DNA of 40,896 nucleotides from UBA7960 sp964624065 (GTDB lineage Bacteria > Bacteroidota > Bacteroidia > Bacteroidales > UBA7960): the NCBI GenBank assembly GCA_964624065.1, contig CAZUWF010000020.1, positions 1 to 40,896 on the forward strand, given 5' to 3'. This document shows, piece after piece, positions 17,800 through 25,637 of this stretch; positions within the stretch are counted from its first letter, which is position 1; every line of letters starts with the position of its first letter. A model generated the notes under the pieces. That model made no database searches, was not told the origin of the DNA, and saw nothing but the letters and a program-made list of their open reading frames with translations. Position numbers and translations under genes: made by a program.

Positions 17800-17807
17800 T
17801 AGCTTTG
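17800..17807 (+). promoter_or_regulatory. -7 box TAGCTTTG for the HExxH membrane protein
   Basis: An exact TAnnTTTG match, 35 bp upstream of the ATG at 17843, giving a plausible leader of about 30 nt. No clear TTTG 19-21 bp further upstream. Confidence 0.45.
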
Positions 17808-17842
17808 CATATACCAAACTTGAGATTGATACCTGAATCAGA

Positions 17843-18502
17843 ATGTGGAAAAAGGTTTTCAGATACATTTTTCTTTGGATATACCAATTCCCACAAAATG
17901 GGCTGGGATTGCTATACTTTATGGTCTCAAAGGCTCTTGGAAAAATATCCGGAGTTGAGAAATTTGCAGGAGTCAAGGTAATAAAAACCACAGGTAGTCT
18001 ACTTCCTCTTTTCGGAGGTAGGGGGGTAACCCTTGGGCACTATATTATTGGCAACAAAGCCATAGAGGCCAACCCATCAAACGAACTTTTTCAGCATGAG
18101 TTCGGCCACTATCTTCAAAGCAAGGAATCGGGGTGGTTTTACCTTTCAAAGTTTGGCTTACCTAGTGCCTGGAGTGCAGCGGGCAACAAGGAGCATTACA
18201 AAAATTTGGTAGAGCAAGATGCCAACATTAGAGCCTTCGAGTATTTCCAACGGATTGATAATAAAAATTGCCCGACCACCGAAAACGAAACCTCAACAAC
18301 GCTGTGGGACAGGGAGAACAATGTCATTGTTGGCTTTGTCTGGGATCTGGCACCCACCCACTCCCACAACTGGGATACTTTGCGCAAAGGACGCCTCCAA
18401 CTCGCTTGGTACGACTATTTACTTTCGCCCTTTAATATGACCATAATTGGGATTATTGTTCCTGGGATTATCAATGCAATAATCCTTTACAACAAGCAAT
18501 AG
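17843..18502 (+). CDS. putative zinc metallopeptidase-like membrane protein with HEFGH motif
   Basis: A 219-residue protein with hydrophobic segments near the N-terminus (about 8-30) and C-terminus (about 198-214). The central block LFQHEFGHYLQS carries an HExxH zinc signature (H85, E86, H89), followed by a GLPSAW turn and an acidic helix (EQDANIRAFEYF) that could give the third ligand. The HE(F/Y)GHxxQS...GLPS arrangement recurs in small Bacteroidota proteins and in the C-termini of RHS-like proteins, mostly without known substrate. It has no signal peptide of the cleaved type. It stands alone on the plus strand between two minus-strand genes, with its own -7 box. Proteolytic activity is inferred from the motif only. 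Confidence 0.7.
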   Translation: MWKKVFRYIFLWIYQFPQNGLGLLYFMVSKALGKISGVEKFAGVKVIKTTGSLLPLFGGRGVTLGHYIIGNKAIEANPSNELFQHEFGHYLQSKESGWFYLSKFGLPSAWSAAGNKEHYKNLVEQDANIRAFEYFQRIDNKNCPTTENETSTTLWDRENNVIVGFVWDLAPTHSHNWDTLRKGRLQLAWYDYLLSPFNMTIIGIIVPGIINAIILYNKQ

Positions 18503-18621
18503 TTTACTTCAAAAAATCCTTTTAAGGGTGCATTGAATCGTGGGAGGTATACTTTGGTCTTTCCAATACCGGAAGTATTACAATGGTTTTAACAATTGAA
18601 TGCACCGAAGCAAGGGTCAAG

Positions 18622-19032
18622 CTAATCAGAAAACTCAAATACCACCACCTGCCTAATATCGGGGTGAAGGCTTAGTGCCACAGGGCATGTATCAGCGGCC
18701 CGGCGTAGCATTGTTTTTTGCTTTTGTGTGTACTCCATTTGCGGGAAGGTTAACTTAATATGAACCTCCGAAATGCGTCTTGGATCTGCGGCCATAATTT
18801 TTGTTATATCGGCCTTTGTTCCGTCAATATTGAAGCCGTGCTCAAGAGCCAGAATTCCCATTGTGGTAATCATACAACTTGCAAGGGCGGTAGCCACAAG
18901 ATCTGTTGGCGAAAAGGCCCCTCCCCTACCCTTGTTGTCTATAGGTGCATCGGTAATAACAACATTTCCAGAGCCCAAATGGGTTAGCTCGGTGCGTAGG
19001 TCGCCTTTGTAAAGCAATGTTGAAGTTGGCAT
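18622..19032 (-). CDS. OsmC family peroxide-reductase-like protein
   Basis: A 136-residue OsmC/Ohr-fold protein of full family length. Members reduce organic hydroperoxides with two cysteines. Both are present here: C53 in ATALASCM, the peroxidatic position, and C116 in AADTCPVALSL. The sub-type (OsmC versus YhfA-like) cannot be settled by eye; the short N-terminus and AASC/TCPV pattern fit the YhfA-like group. The start ATG is at 19032-19030 with an exact -7 box 17 bp upstream. It is cytoplasmic and monocistronic. Confidence 0.9.
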   Translation of the reverse strand: MPTSTLLYKGDLRTELTHLGSGNVVITDAPIDNKGRGGAFSPTDLVATALASCMITTMGILALEHGFNIDGTKADITKIMAADPRRISEVHIKLTFPQMEYTQKQKTMLRRAADTCPVALSLHPDIRQVVVFEFSD

Positions 19033-19048
19033 GGTTAGTTTGTTTTTG

Positions 19049-19056
19049 CAAAGGTA
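19049..19056 (-). promoter_or_regulatory. -7 box TACCTTTG for the OsmC gene
   Basis: An exact TAnnTTTG match on the minus strand, 17 bp before the ATG. No -33 element recognised. Confidence 0.5.
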
Positions 19057-19280
19057 AGGATTATTGATGAGCAGGGGATAGAGGAGAACAAGGATAAAAC
19101 GATAAAAAGATGGAACGATAGAACGATTAACGCTTGGCGATTAATTATGGGACAAAGAGCATAGAGTTGAAAGCGGAGGACAGGAAAAAAATACAAAAAG
19201 TGAAAGGCGGCGACAAAGGGAACAAGCACCTACAATATCGGAACGACTCAAACCCTCCCCGATTCTGCTGGTTTAATGAA

Positions 19281-19314
19281 GGTTTGACTTGGATGCAACC
19301 CCTCACTTGGCAGC
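19281..19314 (+). repeat. 34-bp direct repeat, left copy, before the AAA ATPase
   Basis: Matches the copy at 20708-20741 at 30 of 34 positions (GACTTGG...ACCCCTCACTTGGCAGC). The preceding about 20 bp are also loosely similar (CTGC, TTTA, GG in register). Confidence 0.7.
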
Positions 19315-19361
19315 AATATTTCTTATTTAATTCATAAAAACCTTGTTTTTTGGAAAGTTGA

Positions 19362-19392
19362 TTTGGAATTTGCAATGTGTTTTGTATTTTTG
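19362..19392 (+). promoter_or_regulatory. complete Bacteroidetes-type promoter of the AAA ATPase gene
   Basis: TTTG at 19362-19365, a 19-bp spacer, then TATTTTTG at 19385-19392: an exact -33/-7 pair. The palindrome TTTTTGCAAAAA (19387-19398) overlaps the -7 box and could be an operator. The ATG follows 24 bp after the box. Confidence 0.75.
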
Positions 19393-19416
19393 CAAAAACA
19401 ATTAGCAGTTTGACAA

Positions 19417-20607
19417 ATGGTTACAAGAACTCAACATGAAACCCTTGAAAGGGCTTTGGAATCAATGCCTGTGGTGGCATTGCTGGGACCAAGGCAAGTA
19501 GGTAAAACCACCCTCGCCTTGCAAATAGCCGCGTTGACAAAGAAGCCGACAACCTACCTCGATTTGGAGTCAGATGCCGATTTTAACAAGCTAACCGATG
19601 CCGAAGCATATCTCAAAAGGTTTGCCGGCGAGTTGCTTATAATAGACGAGGTGCAGCGAAAGCCCGACTTATTTCATATTATCAGGGGTATTGTTGACCA
19701 GCGTAAAAGAAATGGTGAGCGCTCGGGTCATTTTTTGCTGCTTGGTTCTGCATCGAGAGATTTGCTTCAACAATCTTCCGAAACTTTGGCAGGTAGAATC
19801 CGCTACCTAGAATTGTCGCCTTTTACCGCTCCAGAGGTTATTCCGTTAAACGGGACAATGACTGAAATTGAGAGGTTGTGGCTACGCGGGGGATTCCCCG
19901 ACAGTTACCTAACAAAAAACGACCAAGAGAGCTGGAATTGGAGAACCGATTTTTCTTCAACCTATATGGAACGCGATTTGCCATCACTTGGTGTGGGCAT
20001 ATCTCCCACGAAACTTAAACGGTTTTGGAAAATGCTTGCTCACTACCATGGAAACCAAGTAAATATGAGTGAGCTGGCCAGAAGCCTCGAATTAAGCCAA
20101 ACAACCATCAAGAATTACCTTGACACCCTTACCGATTTCTACATGGTTAGGCAGTTGCCCCCTTGGTTTGGAAATGTTAAAAAACGTTTGGTAAAATCGC
20201 CAAAGATTTACATCCGCGACTCTGGAATATTACACAACCTTTTGGGACTGTCGAAAATAGAAAACTTGTATTCGCACCCCTCCATAGGTGCAAGTTGGGA
20301 AGGTTTCGTTATCGAAAACATTTTAAGCCTTATTGATAACAGGTGGCAAGTAAGCTATTACCGAACAGCCACACAGGTAGAAGTTGACCTGGTGCTAAAC
20401 ACTCCCGACGGTGAGGTGTGGGCCGTGGAAGTAAAGCTATCATCAGCACCAAAACCGGGTAACGGTTTTCACATTGCATGCAACGACATTAGAGCAACAA
20501 GCAAGTGGGTGGTAAACCCTTACGCCCATAGCTATCCCTTGCCAAACGGAGTAGAAGTGATTGGCCTGATGGGATTTTTGCGGAAAATAAGGGATAAGTG
20601 CATTTAG
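19417..20607 (+). CDS. AAA_14/DUF4143 ATPase
   Basis: A 396-residue protein of the widespread AAA_14-DUF4143 family. The N-terminal ATPase has Walker A GPRQVGKT (24-31) and Walker B LLIIDEVQ (D77, E78); a sensor-like LLLGSASRDLL follows. The DUF4143 domain (about 175-340) includes a helix-turn-helix-like stretch (MSELARSLELSQTTIKNYL) and ends in an EVDLVLN...WAVEVKLS segment with the D...ExK order of restriction-endonuclease-like folds. The biological role of the family is not known; it is often found singly and varies between strains. It has its own promoter and is bracketed by two copies of a 34-bp repeat, suggesting it may have arrived as a unit. Confidence 0.88.
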   Translation: MVTRTQHETLERALESMPVVALLGPRQVGKTTLALQIAALTKKPTTYLDLESDADFNKLTDAEAYLKRFAGELLIIDEVQRKPDLFHIIRGIVDQRKRNGERSGHFLLLGSASRDLLQQSSETLAGRIRYLELSPFTAPEVIPLNGTMTEIERLWLRGGFPDSYLTKNDQESWNWRTDFSSTYMERDLPSLGVGISPTKLKRFWKMLAHYHGNQVNMSELARSLELSQTTIKNYLDTLTDFYMVRQLPPWFGNVKKRLVKSPKIYIRDSGILHNLLGLSKIENLYSHPSIGASWEGFVIENILSLIDNRWQVSYYRTATQVEVDLVLNTPDGEVWAVEVKLSSAPKPGNGFHIACNDIRATSKWVVNPYAHSYPLPNGVEVIGLMGFLRKIRDKCI

Positions 20608-20707
20608 CGGTGTGAAGAAAACCACTTAATAACCATCTGTTTTTCAACCTCATTTACAAAGTATCGGCGCGTACCAAAACCCGAACCAATACTGCGATTT
20701 TAGTGCC

Positions 20708-20741
20708 GGGTTGACTTGGAGTAAACCCCTCACTTGGCAGC
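20708..20741 (+). repeat. 34-bp direct repeat, right copy, after the AAA ATPase
   Basis: Second copy of the 19281-19314 repeat, 1427 bp away in the same orientation, 100 bp after the ATPase stop codon. Confidence 0.7.
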
Positions 20742-20917
20742 TGGTTAGAAACAAAATTTTTCATTAAGCGTTTTTGCAATAAAAACTTTCGGCATTTACA
20801 ATTAGTACAGTTTTTAAATACACGATTATGTTGTTTTTGTTAGTGCCGAATTGCAATCATACGTGCAATTTTGTTCATAATTTCCACTTCGTCTATCTGG
20901 CCGCAACCGGGTATAAC

Positions 20918-21118
20918 AGCCCGAAGGGCTTAAATATGATTCACCACAAGTGCAACTTGTGGTGAATCGGATAATAGCAATAAGCAACTCCAAAGGAGTT
21001 GAATTTGACGAAAAACTCTTATTATGATAGTTCAACCACTTTGTGGTTGCTAAAGGGTGTGGCGTTTGCTTGCCCCGAATTTCATTCGAGGTTAATCAAA
21101 TTTAATCCCTTCGGGATT
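20918..21118. repeat. array of six small hairpins
   Basis: Stems: AGCCC/GGGCT (20918-20930, loop GAA); GATTCACCACAAG and its perfect complement (20938-20968, loop TGCAA, 13 bp); CAACTCC/GGAGTTG (20985-21001, loop AAA); CAACCAC/GTGGTTG (21033-21049, loop TTT); CCCCGAAT/ATTCGAGG (21073-21091, loop TTC, one mismatch); AATCCC/GGGATT (21104-21118, loop TTC). Five of the six have three-base loops of GAA, TTC, AAA or TTT. The stem sequences differ, so this is not a simple tandem repeat. It resembles REP-like palindrome clusters, but no transposase is adjacent. Confidence 0.75.
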
Positions 21119-21283
21119 TATTGTTCAACTACAATAATTGTGCGGGTTTTTTTGAGTACTTTCTGGGGCAAGGGTTACCCCTTGGCTAAATGGTGACAAG
21201 TCGGCAGTAAGCTTTACCTTCGACCTGAAGAAAACCCATAGGATATCCTTCGATTTTGCAGAATAGAGGGGGGGCGCTTCTGC

Positions 21284-21318
21284 AAAAAAAAGGCGGGACG
21301 GCTCAAAGCCACCCCGCC
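21284..21318 (-). terminator. strong terminator of the susCDEF operon
   Basis: Stem arms at 21292-21303 and 21307-21318 (GGCGGG..GGCT with two internal mismatches) have a very short loop. On the minus strand the arms are followed by eight T (A-run 21284-21291). It lies 22 bp after the susF-like stop codon. The other side has a TTTT run, so it could act weakly in both directions. Confidence 0.88.
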
Positions 21319-21340
21319 TTTTAGTAATATTATGAACCAC

Positions 21341-22903
21341 TTAGTTCTTTACAATGGTATAGGTTCCACCATCGGGTCTTGGGAAAAGCCTTATGGTGTA
21401 ATTACCAGATTCTGCCAACGTAATATTCGGTCCTCCAAAGGTAAGGTTGCTCGTTGTTCCACCTAGATTAACACCCCAGTCGGCATTCGCCCTGAACTTG
21501 AATTCGCCTGCATTAAAATTGGCTGTTACCACCATAGCTTGATCTGCCGCGCTCCAGGTCAAAAAAGTGTCGTTATTCCATGCACCATTCACGCTACCAA
21601 TTATAGACCACCGGTTTGCGCTGTATCTGTATTGGTGTGGAGTGCCCAAATCGAGAATAAAAAAGTAACTTCCTGCAACCAAATCAATGTTTGGACCGCC
21701 GTGCACCAAGTTGCCGCCTGTTCCACCATAATTATGCGCCCAGTCATGAGCCCTGAACTTAACCGACGGGTTGCCCGTTAAGGTTAAACCTCCCGACCAA
21801 ACCCTCTGGGCTGGTTTGTAGCTAAGAGGTGTTTCCGAGCCCCAACCACCAGGAGTACCTTCGCCAATAACCCCCCAAACCAACGGAGTGGCAGTAAAGG
21901 TCAATGCGGTAGGATTAACAGTGAACCGATAAAAATGGGGACCGGGGAGCTGAATGTTCCCACCACCTTCGACCAAGATTCCAGGTCCTCCCGAGCCAAA
22001 ATCACCCGTCCAGCTGGGCTGCCTCACAACTTTGAACTCGTTATTGGTCAATCCCATGTAGAAGTATCCTTCCATTAAATTGGGGTTTCCGGCCGCGTTT
22101 CTAATAAATGGTGATTGGGCAGGGTTCCAGTTTGCAAAAGTATGGCCCGGGTAACTTGCCTCCAGAAAGTTGCCGGCAAGAAACCAAGTACGAATAGAAA
22201 CTAACGTGGTAAACTGTCTTTGCTCACCGTATGCAGTACCCACACTGTTGGTGGCGTAAGCTCTTACGAAATAGGTGGTGAGTCCTTGCAAGCCTGTTAT
22301 TGAGCTAACGAAAGAACCAGATCCAGCTCCTCCCACTATCTTGGTATTTGCCAGGGTTGGATTTGCTGTGGTAGCGTAAACAATTCCGCGCTCTGTTACA
22401 GGTAAACCACCATTGTCAGTTACGTTTCCACCGCTTTGGGCAGTTGTTCCGGTAATTGCGCTAACGGCAGTGGTAGTTACGGTAGGTAAAACTCCCAAGG
22501 TTGTAAAGTCGAATTGCTTGCCATAAATCACACCACCGGCACCTATTGCGTATGCCCTAACGTAATATCTTGTTACTCTGGTCAAGCCGGTCAAGGTTAC
22601 GTTAAATGAGGCCGAGGCAGTTGTGCCCTGGAAAACAACCTTAGGATTGTCAACTGTAGGGTTGGGGGCGGTGTGATAAACAACTCCCCTCTCCGTAAAT
22701 CCGCCTCCCTCTGCCACCACAAATCCAACCACCTTGGCCGAGTTGGAAGTTAGTTCAAGTACTTCGGCAGTTTGTATCGTAGGTTCGAGCCTCACATTTT
22801 CGATGTCTTTGGTGCACCCAAAAATCATCAGAAAAGAAAGGACCAAGATGGATGAACCACTTTTCAAAGGATTCTTTTTCATTTTATCAATCTTTATGTT
22901 CAT
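21341..22903 (-). CDS. SusF/SusE-like outer-membrane glycan-binding lipoprotein
   Basis: A 520-residue lipoprotein (lipobox MIFGC). Two Ig/FN3-like repeats (about 40-230, each with a TERG(V/I)VY signature) precede three SusE/SusF-type binding modules, recognisable by WFLAGNF, WGVIGEGTPGGWG and WSIIGSVNGAWN, with KFRAHDWAHNYGG and KFRANADWGVNLGG. In Bacteroides these surface lipoproteins bind starch via such modules. The start ATG at 22903 overlaps the stop codon of the preceding gene (TAATG), indicating translational coupling; an internal ATG at 22882 gives a shorter signal peptide and cannot be excluded. It is the last gene of the operon, followed by a terminator. The exact glycan is inferred, not shown. 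Confidence 0.85.
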   Translation of the reverse strand: MNIKIDKMKKNPLKSGSSILVLSFLMIFGCTKDIENVRLEPTIQTAEVLELTSNSAKVVGFVVAEGGGFTERGVVYHTAPNPTVDNPKVVFQGTTASASFNVTLTGLTRVTRYYVRAYAIGAGGVIYGKQFDFTTLGVLPTVTTTAVSAITGTTAQSGGNVTDNGGLPVTERGIVYATTANPTLANTKIVGGAGSGSFVSSITGLQGLTTYFVRAYATNSVGTAYGEQRQFTTLVSIRTWFLAGNFLEASYPGHTFANWNPAQSPFIRNAAGNPNLMEGYFYMGLTNNEFKVVRQPSWTGDFGSGGPGILVEGGGNIQLPGPHFYRFTVNPTALTFTATPLVWGVIGEGTPGGWGSETPLSYKPAQRVWSGGLTLTGNPSVKFRAHDWAHNYGGTGGNLVHGGPNIDLVAGSYFFILDLGTPHQYRYSANRWSIIGSVNGAWNNDTFLTWSAADQAMVVTANFNAGEFKFRANADWGVNLGGTTSNLTFGGPNITLAESGNYTIRLFPRPDGGTYTIVKN

Positions 22904-23964
22904 TAATTCCTAACTATAGTAGTTGTTGCACTTTGCTCGTCGGCAGCAATCCTGAGAGTAATGGTATAGTTACCCGCTTGGGTAATTTGAAAGTCATTAC
23001 CAACACCACCGCGTTGCAAAGGAATATTAACCCAAGGGAGTGGACCGGTTGGTGCGTTAATAAATCCGAAGTTGAAGTCCCACCCGTCGTTTCTTCTAAA
23101 CTTGAAAGCCCCTGCGACTAAGTTAAGGGTTCTGGTCCAAGTATTAGTTGCAAATACATAATCCATTTTTTCGTCCGGACCACCCCATCCATTTGGAGTT
23201 GCCGAACCAACAATCCCTATCATGTATGGCACAAACGAATATGTATTTGTGTTTAGGTTAACGGTCAAAACGTGCCAGCCTGCGGTGGCGGGAGGCGCGA
23301 TTGCTGGCCCTCCTTGCTGCAATGTGCCGCCTGCACCTCCATAGCTCAAACCTGTGTCTGGGTTGGTAAGGGTAAACGGGTTAGCCGGGTTGGTTCTGAC
23401 GAATCCCCTGAAAACACCGTCGCCAGCTGCAGATTGAATGAACTGTACCATTCCCGAACCTATGAGGTTAAGCCTTGGCAATCCAAACGGATTAACCACG
23501 GCGGTCCTCACCTCAGAGATAAAAACCATGGGGTTTGCTCCCGAACCGGGGGCTCCTTGTCCGGCGTCAACGTTTAGCACAGAGCGCAACCTTAGGTTGG
23601 CATTGGTGTTAACATCGGCATTAAACTTCTCGAGAAGCCTTCCGTTGAGGGTGGAGGTAAGTATCCTGATGGTATCGGCCTTGCGACCAGAATAAAGAAC
23701 CAAAGGATTGGAAAAGTTGCTTCCGGCCAAGTCAATTTCTAGAAAATATTCGGCCGAAATTTGAAAACCGGGGTTAACAGGAGTAGCTATGAAGGTAACC
23801 ATTTGATTGGCATTTAACCTTTGAAGGGCGAGGTTTGGGATTTGAACCAAGGCCGGAGGGGTTACGTTATCAGGCATTACAACCCTTTCACCTTCTTTTT
23901 CGCAAGCAGCCATAAGTATTACCAACCCCAACAATCCGACCATTAAAAATGAGAATCTTTTCAT
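22903..23964 (-). CDS. SusE-like outer-membrane glycan-binding lipoprotein
   Basis: A 353-residue lipoprotein (lipobox LMAAC). The N-terminal domain (about 25-140) has the SusE-like pattern with AEYFLEIDLAGSNFSNP. Two binding modules follow, the second with IGIVGSATPNGWGGPDEKMDY and KFRRNDGWDFNFGF, where the Trp-rich tips are typical of starch-binding SusE/F modules. It starts 20 bp after susD and its stop codon overlaps the start of the susF-like gene. It probably forms a surface complex with SusC/SusD. Substrate is assigned by analogy. Confidence 0.86.
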   Translation of the reverse strand: MKRFSFLMVGLLGLVILMAACEKEGERVVMPDNVTPPALVQIPNLALQRLNANQMVTFIATPVNPGFQISAEYFLEIDLAGSNFSNPLVLYSGRKADTIRILTSTLNGRLLEKFNADVNTNANLRLRSVLNVDAGQGAPGSGANPMVFISEVRTAVVNPFGLPRLNLIGSGMVQFIQSAAGDGVFRGFVRTNPANPFTLTNPDTGLSYGGAGGTLQQGGPAIAPPATAGWHVLTVNLNTNTYSFVPYMIGIVGSATPNGWGGPDEKMDYVFATNTWTRTLNLVAGAFKFRRNDGWDFNFGFINAPTGPLPWVNIPLQRGGVGNDFQITQAGNYTITLRIAADEQSATTTIVRN

Positions 23965-23984
23965 TGCTTTAGATTTTTTGTGGG

Positions 23985-25619
23985 TTAATAATTAGGATTT
24001 TGTACAAGCTCGGGATTGGCGGCAACTTCCTCGGCAGGTATAGGATAAACATTGAGGTGTGGGCTGGTAGCGACGCCGTTGGCTACCCCACCTTTCCATG
24101 CCCAAAGGTAATTGGCCGTTGTGAATTGTCCAAAGCGAACGAGGTCGGTGCGTCGGTGTGCTTCGTAGTAAAACTCCCTGGCACGCTCGTTAATAAACAT
24201 TTGTGCGGTCATTTGGGCAAATGTAACATTCTGGGTAGTGTTGCCAAAGGCACGAGCCCTAACAGCATTGAGGTCGTCGGCAGCACTCGGGTTACCGAGC
24301 CTAAAACGTGCCTCTGCGCGCATCAATAGGGCATCGGAATACCTGAATATCGGAAAATCAGTGTTGGCAAAGGAGGAGCTGAAGGCTGATGGGAATGTGC
24401 CATCGGCTCTCCTGGCAGTAAACTTATATACACCTATGCCGAAATTACCGGAGGCAGTAGGACTCAAAATATTCGGGCTTTGCTTAACCCTCAGAAAAAC
24501 CCTGCGGTCCTTGCTGGTGGTGAAAAAAGGATCTGTGGCCCAAGGAACTGGTGCTCCACCATAGGTTGCCAGGGTGTCAATCATTACGTTCAAGAAGTGC
24601 TTGGTGGCGCGATTGCCGTTCCAGTTTGTGTTGGTAGTAAGGCCATGAAAATCCTCAGACCTTAAGAAAGTGGCATCGCTACTAGACTGGATAATGAACG
24701 TTGTGCCAACCCATCCGTTGGTATTATGTCCATCCTGAGCAAATGCAAAGATCATTTCTGGATTGCCCTCGTTGTAACCGTTGTCGGCGCTGAAATTCTT
24801 GCGGTAATTCGGTGCGAGGGAATATTTCGCGCTGGTCTCAACTAGGTTAACGTAGGTAATAACCTCGGCCCACCTTTGAGTGCCGGTATAAATCTGGGCA
24901 TTGAGGTAAAGCCTTGCAAGAAGCATCCAAGCAGCACCTTTGTCGGCATTTGGATACGAGAACCCGGGTTCGCCCAAGTCAGGAAGTATGGCCTTGAGTT
25001 CATCCTCAATATATTTGAACAATTTGCTCCGACCTGCGGCAAAATTTTTGTCAAGTTGCTTTGGGAAGAAAGCCCCTACGGGGTCATTTTCTGTGGTGTG
25101 AGGTGGATTTCCAAACAAGTCGAGGTGGTAATAATATGCCAATGCCCGCAGGAATCTTGCCTCCGCCCTGTACCTTTTCACCAATGGGGTGTCGAGGCCT
25201 GAAGTAATCCTCAAAAAGTCATTGGCAAAGGTAACTGTAAGGCCTAGCCTTTGAAACAATGCTGTGAGAAACGGGTTTGAAGAAGACCACTGCTGGAGGT
25301 TAAGATCGGCAATTCCGGTATCGCCCCAAGCACATATTGCTTCGTCAGTGGGAAGCTCCTGGAGGTTCCAAAGTGCCCTTATGGTGGTAAAGAAGTCTCT
25401 GTCGGGTGCGCTTATATCGGAGTCGCCACCCCCTTGACCTGCAATGAGAAAGCTTGCATAAATTTTTGCAAGTGCTCCCCTAAGCACCTGTGGATTACTA
25501 CCAAGATCAGCAGCGGTAGTAATGTTGGGGTCTTTAGGCACAATGTCAAGGTCTTTCATGCAGGAGCCAAAGGCAAAAACAGAAAGAAGCAAAACAATTA
25601 TTAGATTTTTTCTTTTCAT
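23985..25619 (-). CDS. SusD/RagB family nutrient-binding outer-membrane lipoprotein
   Basis: A 544-residue lipoprotein (lipobox FGSC) of typical SusD length. Conserved features are RAEARFLRALAYYYHLDLFG (the TPR-like N-terminal half) and the C-terminal ADDLNAVRARA and FINERAREFYYEAHRRTDLVRFG blocks. SusD forms the hinged lid on the SusC channel and captures the ligand. It lies 18 bp downstream of the susC gene, as in nearly all such pairs. Substrate class cannot be deduced from SusD alone. Confidence 0.95.
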   Translation of the reverse strand: MKRKNLIIVLLLSVFAFGSCMKDLDIVPKDPNITTAADLGSNPQVLRGALAKIYASFLIAGQGGGDSDISAPDRDFFTTIRALWNLQELPTDEAICAWGDTGIADLNLQQWSSSNPFLTALFQRLGLTVTFANDFLRITSGLDTPLVKRYRAEARFLRALAYYYHLDLFGNPPHTTENDPVGAFFPKQLDKNFAAGRSKLFKYIEDELKAILPDLGEPGFSYPNADKGAAWMLLARLYLNAQIYTGTQRWAEVITYVNLVETSAKYSLAPNYRKNFSADNGYNEGNPEMIFAFAQDGHNTNGWVGTTFIIQSSSDATFLRSEDFHGLTTNTNWNGNRATKHFLNVMIDTLATYGGAPVPWATDPFFTTSKDRRVFLRVKQSPNILSPTASGNFGIGVYKFTARRADGTFPSAFSSSFANTDFPIFRYSDALLMRAEARFRLGNPSAADDLNAVRARAFGNTTQNVTFAQMTAQMFINERAREFYYEAHRRTDLVRFGQFTTANYLWAWKGGVANGVATSPHLNVYPIPAEEVAANPELVQNPNY

Positions 25620-25637
25620 TTCAACAAATTTTTTGGA

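Larger units (their letters stand above)
19033..19416. other. divergent intergenic region, OsmC / AAA ATPase
   Basis: About 380 bp. It holds the OsmC promoter at its left end, a degenerate AACGAT(A/T)A-type short repeat at about 19095-19130, the first copy of a 34-bp repeat (19281-19314) and a complete promoter for the ATPase (19362-19392). No credible gene. Confidence 0.6.
20608..21340. other. 733-bp intergenic region with repeat, hairpin array and terminator
   Basis: No credible gene. From left to right: the second copy of the 34-bp repeat, about 170 bp of A/T-rich sequence, a run of small hairpins (20918-21118, and another at 21169-21184), a 10-bp inverted repeat (21254-21287) and the terminator of the sus operon. 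Confidence 0.7.

Noticed and set aside
19134..19337. Peptide encoded across the left 34-bp repeat (GLTWMQPLTWQ) similar to one across the right copy
   Set aside because: The similarity follows from the DNA repeat itself; neither frame has a start region, signal or length that suggests a gene.
20918..21118. CRISPR-like array
   Set aside because: The stems differ in sequence and spacing, there are no identical repeats with unique spacers, and no cas genes are nearby.
21125..21340. 71-codon reading frame with an RGGFEPS-like start, opposite the terminator
   Set aside because: It is formed mainly by the terminator stem and inverted repeat; this kind of GFEP string is a typical non-coding artefact.
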